From Hyphomicrobiales bacterium (GTDB lineage: Bacteria; Pseudomonadota; Alphaproteobacteria; Rhizobiales; Aestuariivirgaceae), in contig PLXI01000104.1 of the NCBI GenBank assembly GCA_003151375.1, positions 26,844 to 41,628 of the forward strand: a stretch of 14,785 nt of DNA, written 5' to 3'. Below are positions 7,389 to 14,249 of the stretch, piece by piece. The position numbers and the translations under genes are program-made. The notes under the pieces are model-generated. The model saw only the letters and a program-made list of their open reading frames with translations, ran no database searches and was not told the origin of the DNA. The number at the start of each line of letters is the position of its first letter. Position 1 is the stretch's first letter.

Positions 7389-8672
7389 ATGAGAAAATCA
7401 CTAGTCAACATTGCGTCGTTGTTTGTTTCGGTTGTTGCCAACCGAATATTTCCGATCCTGCTACTACCTTTTTTGACGCGCGCGTTGGGCCCTGAGCAAT
7501 TTGGGCACTATGTCCTCGCATCTTCATTCTCTTACCTCCTCGCCCAGATTGTTGAATGGGGCTTCAACTATACGGGGGTAAGACAAGTTGCGCTTGCAAG
7601 CCGAAATGAGCGCGAGTTGGGAACGATTATTGCAACGATTGCGGTAGCCCGCGCATTTATTATTGCATGCCTATTTCTGGTTTGTGTTACTGCAAGCCCC
7701 TGGCTGTGGTGGGTTGCGCCAAGTACGCCGCTTTATTGGGCGGCCGCCTGTTATGGCCTGCTTTATGCTTTCGATTTCCGATTTGCATTTTATGGATTGC
7801 AAGAATCGCGCCCGTTTCTGGTGTTGTCCTTCCTTCAATATCTTGCTTCGTTCGCCGCTATTGTTGCCTTGGTGCATGGGCCAAATGATATCTGGCTGGC
7901 CTTTGTCATCCCTTCAGGGTTCAGCGTTCTATCCGTCATTGTTTCGTTGTCGTTGTTGCGGCGCTGGGTTGTTTTGCAAAAACCCAATTGGCGTCTTGCA
8001 CGACGTGAGCTATTAAGTAGCGCAAGGGTTTTTCTCGCACGTAATGTGTTCCAGTCTTCGAGCCAGCTCGGCGTGCTTATTCTAGGGCTGTATGTATCTC
8101 CGCAGATGGTCGGATGGTTTGGCGTCAGCGAACGGATATCGCGCACGCTAGGCCAACTGATCCTTTACCCATTGCAAATGGGATTGACCCCTATGGTTTT
8201 GCAGAACTCGCGTAAGGACCGAAGGCAGGCCGTTCGCATTCACATCGCGGGACTTGGTATTGCGATGCTGGCAGCAGTTTGCGCTGGCGTGGGCCTTTTT
8301 ATCTTTGCGCCAGAGGTATTGGCTCTCCTCCTAGGTTCTGCTCCTTCTGAGGCCGTTACCGCGTTGCGGCTGCTGAGTGTTTATCCCCTGATCTTTGTTT
8401 GCATTCACCAGGGCGGCATTTTCTGGCTCTATCTTCTGCATTGGGACAATGAGAACTTGAGCATCTTGCTGGGATATACTCTAGTGCTAATTCTGGTGTT
8501 TTTAGTGGTTGCGCGGCAGGGTACACTCACTGGAATTGTTCTCAGCATGATAGGAGCGGGTTTTTCGCTTGTGCTCAGCTATTTTTTCTTGTTCGCCTAT
8601 TGGCGCATTCTGCCGTGGCAGCGACCTCTAGGCAACGCACTTAATCACCAACGCATGCCAAATGAAGTTTGA
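7389..8672 (+). CDS. Wzx-like polysaccharide flippase (MOP superfamily)
   Basis: A 427-residue integral membrane protein with about twelve hydrophobic segments. The N-terminus fits the polysaccharide biosynthesis protein family: a first helix followed by FPILLLPFLTRALGPEQFG, the usual LxRxLGPxxFG turn, then a conserved region around EWGFNYTGVRQVA. It should flip the undecaprenyl-linked repeat unit across the inner membrane for polymerisation. The start at ATG 7389 fits the family better than GTG 7353 and has a weak AAGAG site at 7377-7381. It is divergent from the lyase-like gene, with about 60 bases between the two starts if that gene begins at 7328, so a short shared promoter region is likely. 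It is the last intact gene before the mobile-element remnants. Confidence 0.88.
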   Translation: MRKSLVNIASLFVSVVANRIFPILLLPFLTRALGPEQFGHYVLASSFSYLLAQIVEWGFNYTGVRQVALASRNERELGTIIATIAVARAFIIACLFLVCVTASPWLWWVAPSTPLYWAAACYGLLYAFDFRFAFYGLQESRPFLVLSFLQYLASFAAIVALVHGPNDIWLAFVIPSGFSVLSVIVSLSLLRRWVVLQKPNWRLARRELLSSARVFLARNVFQSSSQLGVLILGLYVSPQMVGWFGVSERISRTLGQLILYPLQMGLTPMVLQNSRKDRRQAVRIHIAGLGIAMLAAVCAGVGLFIFAPEVLALLLGSAPSEAVTALRLLSVYPLIFVCIHQGGIFWLYLLHWDNENLSILLGYTLVLILVFLVVARQGTLTGIVLSMIGAGFSLVLSYFFLFAYWRILPWQRPLGNALNHQRMPNEV

Positions 8673-8752
8673 AGGCATGAACAGGAGAGGCATTGTAAAT
8701 GTGCGTATTTCGATTTGCCGATTCTACGAACCGTGGCCGCCACCTAGTCTGA

Positions 8753-8917
8753 CTCCATGTCTTTCATGGGTTTACTGCGCGGCAGTCAATTCAGAAACGG
8801 CACAGCGTTCATGGGTTCATGTCTGGCACGTTGAAGAAAAAGCATGGGTTCGAGATCAAGAACACAAAGGAACGAGATAAAGACAGGCGCTACCGGATTG
8901 AGGGAGGCACTCAATGA
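8753..8917 (+). pseudogene. DUF3489 protein, C-terminal remnant
   Basis: Frame 2 between stops at 8750 and 8915 reads a stretch including KRHSVHGFMSGTLKKKHGFE and ends RRYRIEGGTQ. This matches the end of DUF3489 proteins, a small winged-helix-like family with a WQxHTVRGxxxGxLKKKxG core. The N-terminal part of the domain is missing or mutated, and a stop lies just upstream. The stop at 8915-8917 overlaps the ATG of the DUF2924 remnant (8914) as ATGA, the coupling expected in the intact module. It is seen directly in sequence; the family name comes from recall. Confidence 0.6.
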
Positions 8918-9060
8918 GTGGCGCCATCCCAGAACTTGGAGGTTTCAATCTAGGGGACTTGCCCGCTCTTGAACTCGAAAAACTCTGGCGACGACATCTC
9001 AGCGAAAGATTGCCTGAACATTTGCCCAAGTCGATATTGGCAAGACTCCTACCGTTACTA
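8914..9060 (+). pseudogene. DUF2924 protein, N-terminal remnant
   Basis: From ATG 8914 the frame reads through LPALELEKLWRRHLSERLPE and PKSILARLLP. This resembles the N-terminus of DUF2924 proteins (LxxLxxxELRxLWxxxFG..PP....S.xxLxRxLAYRLQ). The similarity then continues in the next frame (SYRYYQS, near 9043-9063), showing a frameshift, and the rest of the domain is gone. DUF2924 genes commonly sit directly before a serine recombinase gene in alphaproteobacterial mobile elements, and a recombinase fragment follows here. The open frame to 9135 after the shift is noise. Confidence 0.5.
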
Positions 9061-9063
9061 TCA

Positions 9064-9697
9064 ATCTTGGGTCTTGAACGAGGGACAAAAAGAAAGAGCG
9101 GGTGTAGTCAGCCGGGTGCCAGCTCTGGATATTGAACAGGCGGTGCTGGATGCCATTCAAATAAAGCTCAGCGATCAACCAGCAGTACGCGATGATACCG
9201 AGAGCTTGACCGATAGTGTTAAGCGCATTGAGAGCGTCAATGTTCTGCAAGACCATTTAAAAATCGTCTGGAAAAATGCACAGTCGGCTCTCACTGCTGA
9301 AGGCCAATCACAAACGCCCCTGTCCACTGAGATATTGATCCCCTGGTCGAAGCCACCCAAGCGTCGAAGGCGACAACTGATTGGTGAGGCCAACAGCCCT
9401 ATCATACCAAGACCGATGAGAAGTGAGACGCGCTCAAGACTCCTCAAGGGAATTGCCCAGGGACGGATCTGGCTTGAAAGCCTCCTGAATAGCAAAAGCG
9501 CGAACATCCAATCGATTGCTGTCGACAATCAACTTTCTGAGAAGTCGGTGAGGTCAACAGTATCCCTAGCCTTGCTGGCCCCGGACATTATTGAAGCGAC
9601 AATTGAAGGCCGACTGCCACGGAACCTCACCGTCTCGCAGATGACCGACCTCCCGTTCGACTGGCAAGAGCAGCGGCAAGATTTGGAACTGACGTGA
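9064..9697 (+). pseudogene. Large serine recombinase, C-terminal fragment
   Basis: The frame ending at TGA 9697 encodes the tail of an alphaproteobacterial recombinase-family protein. VSRVPALDIEQAVLDAI marks the segment after the zinc ribbon. A basic KPPKRRRRQ stretch follows, then a helix-turn-helix-like region GRIWLESLLNSKSANIQSIA, and the usual ending LAPDIIEATIEGRLP...LTVSQMTDLPFDWQEQR. The N-terminal catalytic resolvase domain with its serine, the recombinase domain and the zinc ribbon are all missing. The fragment is fused to DUF2924 sequence (a continuous frame runs from 8969), so one deletion removed the end of one gene and most of the next. It cannot be an active recombinase. Confidence 0.7.
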
Positions 9698-10092
9698 CGA
9701 AGATCTAGCAAGACGACCAAAGCACTGCACTGTAGCAGTCGCCGCTAGCGTCCCAGGCCGCCCATCCACCTGTGGCATTATCGTTCATTCCAACCCACGC
9801 GCATTCAAACCGTCTGGGACCCTCAAAAACTCAGCCTTGAGTCACGCAAGGACAGCTCTCTGAGTCTGCTTGCGAACCAATCTCAGTCACCTGACAAACC
9901 CGTCTCTAGTTGGCGGCAAATCGATTCCTAGAAAATTTCTGTCCCGCCATGAGACTTCCTCCTATTGGGTGCAGAAGACGTGCTCCGATTACCAATCTGA
10001 GATTGAATTGGACAAATCAAGCGATGAGATGGCCCGCCAAATCGGGCCATTTTGCCCAGCGAGTAGGAAAATGAGGTTGTGGGAGAACTGAA
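9698..10092. other. Intergenic segment, no recognisable gene
   Basis: Between the recombinase fragment and the tRNA fragment I find no frame with recognisable content; the frame at 9870-10091 looks random. The segment holds the hairpin at 10029-10050. By the usual geometry it would be the chromosomal side of the tRNA attachment junction. Confidence 0.4.
10029..10053 (+). terminator. Perfect GC-rich hairpin, possible weak terminator
   Basis: ATGGCCCG (10029-10036), loop CCAAAT, CGGGCCAT (10043-10050), followed by TTT. The eight-base stem is perfect, but the T-run is short. It could end plus-strand transcription or, read the other way, lie 43 bases beyond the tRNA 3' end. Confidence 0.4.
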
Positions 10093-10137
10093 TGGTGGGT
10101 GGTACAGGGATCGAACCTGTGACCCTTACCATGTCAA
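10093..10137 (-). tRNA. tRNA-Val(GAC) 3' fragment, an attachment-site remnant
   Basis: On the minus strand this 45-base block is a clean tRNA 3' part: anticodon loop TTGACAT (GAC, valine), stem side GGTAA, five-base variable loop GGGTC, T arm ACAGG-TTCGATC-CCTGT, acceptor strand ACCACCC, discriminator A and encoded CCA. The 5' part is absent. Upstream the minus strand reads ...TGTCCG, which cannot pair with GGTAA, and there is no D arm or GGGTGGT acceptor strand. The fragment begins exactly at the anticodon loop, a typical crossover point for integrases using tRNA genes. It is not a working tRNA gene. Confidence 0.8.
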
Positions 10138-10181
10138 CGGACAATAATGGACGCAATTCGTGGACTTTCAGAGACTTACGA

Positions 10182-10251
10182 GCTTGCACAAGGACGCTCG
10201 AGAACGAACAAGGACGGAACAGAACGCGATTTGCTTGCACGGTGCTTGCAC
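10182..10251 (+). repeat. Three direct copies of GCTTGCAC
   Basis: Identical octamers lie at 10182-10189, 10233-10240 and 10244-10251, within 115 bases of the tRNA fragment. Two copies of CAAGGACG lie among them. Short direct repeats beside a tRNA attachment core are what integrase arm-binding sites look like. The function is inferred. Confidence 0.45.
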
Positions 10252-10513
10252 AGATTTGTAAAGGGCAAATTTCGCACAACCAATACTAAGCGCGAGTAGT
10301 GGTCACATGGAGCACCCGCGCATCGATGTCCCACCTCCTAGGCCGCGAAGATCAAAGGCACCATCATTTCCTTCATGATTGACTCAAGTGGGAAGACATC
10401 AGGCTGGGAAACTGAAAGCCCTTTAGTGCCATCACCGTCTGTCTTGAACGGATATGCTTGCCAACATCAATCCATGGCGCTTAAGAGGCCAGAACTAATC
10501 TTGATAGGGCAAC

Positions 10514-10520
10514 AGGGGGA
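10514..10520 (+). promoter_or_regulatory. Ribosome binding site of nadA
   Basis: AGGGGGA lies nine bases before GTG 10530 and supports that non-ATG start. Confidence 0.5.
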
Positions 10521-10529
10521 ACACGACGC

Positions 10530-11564
10530 GTGTCCACAACTTTAGATGCCGCGACTGACGAAGTGGGAATTGCATCCCTCATATGGTCGCCCGCCATTGG
10601 CAGAGAAACCGCCCATATTTACGAACGCATGAAGCGCGTCGTACCCGAAGCCGAGTGGATGATGCATGCGCCCTATGTCCACGCGATCAATATCCTCAAG
10701 CGCGAACGCAACGCCGTCATTTTGGCCCACAACTATCAGGTGCCGGAAATTTATCACGGTGTTGCCGATGTGGTGGGCGACAGTCTTTATCTCGCCAAGC
10801 AGGCGGCGCTGACTGAGGCCTCGATCATCGTACAGGGCGGCGTGCATTTCATGGCGGAGACTTCCAAGCTGCTGTGCCCCGACAAAATGGTTTTGATCCC
10901 GGATTCGCGCGCGGGCTGTTCGCTGGCTGAATCAATCACTGGCGCTGATGTGCGCAACCTTCGCGCCAAGCACCCCGGAATACCCGTCGTGGCCTATGTG
11001 AACACTTCTGCTGACGTGAAAGCCGAAGTTGATATTTGCTGCACCTCTTCCAACGCCGTGCAGGTGGTGGAAAGCCTGGGTGCGCCGGAAGTGATCTTTC
11101 TGCCTGATCAATATCTGGCGGCCAATGTGGCAGCGCAAACCAAAGTCAAAATCATTTCATGGGAAGGCGCCTGTGAAGTACACGAGCGTTTCACGGCAGC
11201 GGAAATCCGCGAATACCGCGCGGCCCATCCCGGCCTTGAAATCATCGGCCATCCGGAATGCCCGCCCGAAGTTATTGCCGAATGTGATTTTTCCGGCTCC
11301 ACCGCCGCGATGATTAAATATGTGAAAGAGCGCAAACCCAAGCGGGTCCTGATGGTGACCGAATGCACCATGTCCGACAATGTGGCGGCTGAAACGCCTG
11401 ACGTGGATTTTATCCGCCCCTGCAATTTTTGTCCGCATATGCGCCGCATCACGTTGCCCGCGATTTTGAATTCGCTCCAGAACCTGACCGAAGAAGTGAA
11501 GATTGATGCGGGCCTGGCAGTGCGGGCGCGCGCATCGGTGCAGCGCATGATTGATCTGAAATAG
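10530..11564 (+). CDS. nadA: Quinolinate synthase NadA
   Basis: A 344-residue [4Fe-4S] enzyme that condenses iminoaspartate with dihydroxyacetone phosphate to quinolinate in de novo NAD synthesis. Visible hallmarks are the N-terminal AHNYQVPEI (66-74), VQGGVHFMAETSKLL (101-115), AGCSLAES with Cys130, VAYVNTSADVKAE (154-166), CTSSNAV (171-177), GACEVHE with Cys215, GHPECP (240-245), GSTAAMI (256-262) and CNFCPHM with Cys298 and Cys301. The likely cluster ligands are Cys130, Cys215 and one of the last pair. Length is normal for the long-chain NadA type. The start is GTG with AGGGGGA nine bases upstream. Its TAG stop overlaps the nadB GTG by one base, so the genes are translationally coupled. 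Confidence 0.95.
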   Translation: MSTTLDAATDEVGIASLIWSPAIGRETAHIYERMKRVVPEAEWMMHAPYVHAINILKRERNAVILAHNYQVPEIYHGVADVVGDSLYLAKQAALTEASIIVQGGVHFMAETSKLLCPDKMVLIPDSRAGCSLAESITGADVRNLRAKHPGIPVVAYVNTSADVKAEVDICCTSSNAVQVVESLGAPEVIFLPDQYLAANVAAQTKVKIISWEGACEVHERFTAAEIREYRAAHPGLEIIGHPECPPEVIAECDFSGSTAAMIKYVKERKPKRVLMVTECTMSDNVAAETPDVDFIRPCNFCPHMRRITLPAILNSLQNLTEEVKIDAGLAVRARASVQRMIDLK

Positions 11565-13093
11565 TGGTAGCGCCCATTCTAATTGTTGGCGGCGGATTGG
11601 CTGGATTGTTCTGCGCACTAAAACTCGCACCGCACCCTGTCACCATTTTATCAACTGCTCCCATAGGCTCCGGCGCATCCTCGGTTTGGGCGCAAGGTGG
11701 CATCGCTGCAGCCTTATCAGATGGTGATACGCCTGAAAAACATACACATGATACGGTAGTGGCCGGTGCTGGCATTTCTGACGAAGCACAAGTTTTATCC
11801 ATGGCCCAGGAAGCCCGTGCTCGCATCCATGATCTTCTATCCTATGGCGTGCCCTTCGACCGTGACCTTGAAGGAAAATTGGTTCAATCGCGTGAGGCTG
11901 CGCATTCAGAGCGCCGCATCGTGCGCGTGAAAGGCGATATGGCAGGCAAAGCGATTATGGAGGCGCTTCACAACGCGGTCACCGCCGCGCCATCAATTGA
12001 GGTAGCTTCTGGCCTCACCGCACAGGAACTGGTGTGTGTTGATGGTCGCGTCACTGGCATTCTCGTTGAAAATAAAGAGGGAGCACTGATTACCTATTCA
12101 GCTAGTGCCATTGTGCTGGCCACGGGCGGTATCGGGCACTTGTTTGAAGTGACCACCAACCCCGTTGAGTCACGTGGGCTTGGCTTAGCCATCGCCGCCC
12201 GAGCCGGAGCAGTGATCGCGGATGCCGAGTTTGTGCAGTTTCACCCAACAGCGATAGATGTGGGCAGAGACCCTGCTCCGCTGGCCACCGAAGCCTTGCG
12301 TGGTGAGGGCGCAACGCTGCTGAATGGTGCGGGCATTCGGTTCATGTTGCCCATCCATCCAGATGCAGAATTGGCTTCACGCGATATTGTGGCCCGCGCA
12401 GTGTTCGCGGAAATTCAGGCTGGGCACAAAGCCTATCTCGATTGCCGTGACGCAATTGGGGCCGCCTTTAAGGATAAATTCCCAACTGTTTACGCAATTT
12501 GCATAAGTGCCGGAATTGATCCCGCCACCGATCTCATCCCGATTATTCCAGCCGAGCATTATCACATGGGCGGCATAGCGACTGATGGGATGGGCCGCAC
12601 CAGTTTGCCGGGACTATGGGCGGCAGGTGAAGTGGCCTCAACTGGTGTGCATGGCGCTAATCGCTTGGCTTCAAACTCATTGCTGGAGGCCATCGTGTTT
12701 GCGGCTCGGATAGGAGAAGATATAAGTGCATTAGAGTTTGCTCAAGTTCGGCCTGGCAAACTGATGCGTGATGCCGAGCCGAATAAGGAAGTTGAAGGTT
12801 TAGAGGCCGAACTTCGTCATACGATGGCGCAGCATGTGGGCGTGATGCGCAATCGTGAGGGTTTGGTTTCATCACTGAAGAAAATCGCGTATGTTCAGAA
12901 AAACGCCAAAACCCTAAGCCTGCAAAACATGGCCACGTCTTGCTTGATGATCGCAGCGGCAGCCTTGGCGCGGCATGAGAGTCGCGGCGGGCATTTCCGC
13001 ACTGATTATCCCTTGCCCGTTCCAGGACTCGCACAGCGCTCGCATTTGACTTTAGCTGAAGCTCAAAAAATCTCCGAGGAGGCCTTATGTTAA
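11564..13093 (+). CDS. nadB: L-aspartate oxidase NadB
   Basis: A 509-residue flavoprotein that oxidises L-aspartate to iminoaspartate, the unstable substrate passed to NadA. The FAD-binding ILIVGGGLAGL is near the N-terminus. GSGASSVWAQGGIAAAL, the QFHPTAI substrate-site motif and the C-terminal FAD motif GLWAAGEVASTGVHGANRLA are all present; the capping and helical domains appear complete. Length is near the low end of the family (about 510-540). The GTG start overlaps the nadA stop. The end overlaps nadC by seven bases. No frameshift or missing key motif is seen. Confidence 0.95.
   Translation: MVAPILIVGGGLAGLFCALKLAPHPVTILSTAPIGSGASSVWAQGGIAAALSDGDTPEKHTHDTVVAGAGISDEAQVLSMAQEARARIHDLLSYGVPFDRDLEGKLVQSREAAHSERRIVRVKGDMAGKAIMEALHNAVTAAPSIEVASGLTAQELVCVDGRVTGILVENKEGALITYSASAIVLATGGIGHLFEVTTNPVESRGLGLAIAARAGAVIADAEFVQFHPTAIDVGRDPAPLATEALRGEGATLLNGAGIRFMLPIHPDAELASRDIVARAVFAEIQAGHKAYLDCRDAIGAAFKDKFPTVYAICISAGIDPATDLIPIIPAEHYHMGGIATDGMGRTSLPGLWAAGEVASTGVHGANRLASNSLLEAIVFAARIGEDISALEFAQVRPGKLMRDAEPNKEVEGLEAELRHTMAQHVGVMRNREGLVSSLKKIAYVQKNAKTLSLQNMATSCLMIAAAALARHESRGGHFRTDYPLPVPGLAQRSHLTLAEAQKISEEALC
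13077..13082 (+). promoter_or_regulatory. Ribosome binding site of nadC inside nadB
   Basis: AGGAGG, a consensus Shine-Dalgarno, sits four bases before ATG 13087, within the last codons of nadB. It fixes the nadC start despite the overlap. Confidence 0.6.
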
Positions 13094-13938
13094 ACCCGCT
13101 ACTCATTGAGGCAGCAGTGCGCGCTGCGCTGATGGAAGATCTTGGTCGCGCCGGAGACATCACCAGCCAAGCGATAATTCCTGCGAGCGCCATGGCCACG
13201 GCGGTGATTGCCTCACGCCAAGTAGGCGTGATCGCTGGAATGGAATTTGCGCATGTAGCATTTCAACTGATTGATCGGGCATTAAAACTTGAAGTGTTGG
13301 TAGGTGATGGCCAAGCTGTTGCAGCAGGTGTTGAAATCGCCCGCATTTCAGGTCCGGCGCGCGGGTTGCTATCAGCTGAACGCGTGGCGCTAAATTATCT
13401 GGGGCGGCTTTCCGGCATTGCCTCGCTCACCGCAAAATTCACCAGTGCCATTGCCCACACCAAAGCCAAAATCGCCGACACACGCAAAACCACACCGGGC
13501 CTTCGCGCCTTTGAAAAATATGCCGTGCGCTGCGGCGGTGGCATGAACCATCGCTTTGGATTGGATGATGCCGTGCTGATCAAGGACAATCACATCGCGG
13601 TCGCCGGAGGTGTGGTTGCCGCCCTTCGCGCCGCCAAGGCCAACGTCGGCCATCTCGTGAAAATCGAAATCGAGGTTGATACTCTGGTCCAACTTCAAGA
13701 GGTGATCTCCGAAGGGGCCGATGTCGTATTGCTTGACAACATGAGTCTGACCCAATTACGCGAAGCAGTAAAAATGGTGGGAGGAAAAATGCTCTGCGAA
13801 GCCTCCGGCAACGTGACCTTGGCCACTGTCAAAGACATTGCCGAAACCGGCGTCGATATTATTTCGAGCGGTGCGCTCACACATTCAGCGCCCGTGCTAG
13901 ATGTGGCGCTGGACATTCACATTTCCAAAGCGGTCTAG
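13087..13938 (+). CDS. nadC: Quinolinate phosphoribosyltransferase NadC (decarboxylating)
   Basis: A 283-residue enzyme converting quinolinate and PRPP to nicotinate mononucleotide, CO2 and pyrophosphate. The N-terminal helix region reads MEDLGRAGDITSQAI. The barrel motifs are all present: ADTRKTTPGLRAFEKYAV (quinolinate/PRPP-binding Arg and Lys), CGGGMNHRFGLDDAVLIKDNH, KIEIEVDTL, DVVLLDNMS, CEASGNV and GVDIISSGALTHS. Length is typical. It is the third gene of the operon and overlaps nadB by seven bases. Its TAG stop shares the palindrome CTAG with the stop of the convergent ribH remnant, so nothing separates the two convergent units. Confidence 0.95.
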   Translation: MLNPLLIEAAVRAALMEDLGRAGDITSQAIIPASAMATAVIASRQVGVIAGMEFAHVAFQLIDRALKLEVLVGDGQAVAAGVEIARISGPARGLLSAERVALNYLGRLSGIASLTAKFTSAIAHTKAKIADTRKTTPGLRAFEKYAVRCGGGMNHRFGLDDAVLIKDNHIAVAGGVVAALRAAKANVGHLVKIEIEVDTLVQLQEVISEGADVVLLDNMSLTQLREAVKMVGGKMLCEASGNVTLATVKDIAETGVDIISSGALTHSAPVLDVALDIHISKAV

Positions 13939-14249
13939 ACTGGCGCTTTGATGGTAGCCAAGGCTTCCATCGATTCCACACAAGCCACTGCTGCTTCGCG
14001 ACCCTTGTTGTGGCCATCATCACTGCTGCGGGCGATGGCCTGTTCATCCGTGTAGGTGGTGATGATACCAAAAGTGATCGGTACTTCCGTTTGCAACGTA
14101 GCCTGCATCAAGCCCATAGTGGCCCCCAAGCTGATGAATTCGAAATGCGCCCTGTCCTTTGATGACACAGCCCAAACACACAACGCCATCATGGCGACCA
14201 GTGCGCAGGTTAGACCTGCAGCACCAGCACTGATGACAGTAACCTTCAT
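13935..14249 (-). pseudogene. ribH: 6,7-dimethyl-8-ribityllumazine synthase, truncated and frameshifted
   Basis: The C-terminal half is plainly lumazine synthase (riboflavin synthesis): HFEFISLGATMGLMQATL, FGIITTYTDEQAIARS and GHNKGREAA lie in the frame ending at 13935. The segment just before, RHDGVVCLGCVIKGQ, also a RibH core motif, lies in a different frame (about 14199-14152). Before that, VTVIS...LTCALVA is back in the first frame and looks like a damaged VPGALEIP region. So there are at least two frame changes plus loss of the N-terminal part, since the ATG at 14249 overlaps the thiC stop as ATGA. The gene should be dead. A functional ribH elsewhere in the genome is expected. A sequencing error could explain the frame changes but not the missing N-terminus. 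Confidence 0.75.

Larger units (their letters stand above)
10138..10529. other. Intergenic segment between the tRNA fragment and nadA
   Basis: There is no recognisable gene. The left part (10138-10290) would be the element side of the attachment junction and carries three GCTTGCAC copies. The right part must contain the nadABC promoter; I see no convincing -35/-10 pair or NAD-regulator operator that I could name. Confidence 0.4.

Noticed and set aside
8662..8880. A 72-codon frame after the flippase gene
   Set aside because: It overlaps the DUF3489 remnant in another frame, and only the remnant's frame gives a family pattern.
9965..10016. A minus-strand stretch resembling the D arm of a tRNA (CTCAGATTGGTA...GAGCACG), raising the idea of a permuted or eroded tRNA
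   Set aside because: The D loop is too long, there is no acceptor strand GGGTGGT to pair with the 3' fragment, and the anticodon arm does not fold; most likely chance or too eroded to call.
10092..10289. A 65-codon frame beginning MVGGTGIEPVT
   Set aside because: Its first 15 or so codons are the tRNA-Val 3' part read on the wrong strand, and the rest is the repeat-bearing arm; this is a familiar false gene at tRNA attachment sites.
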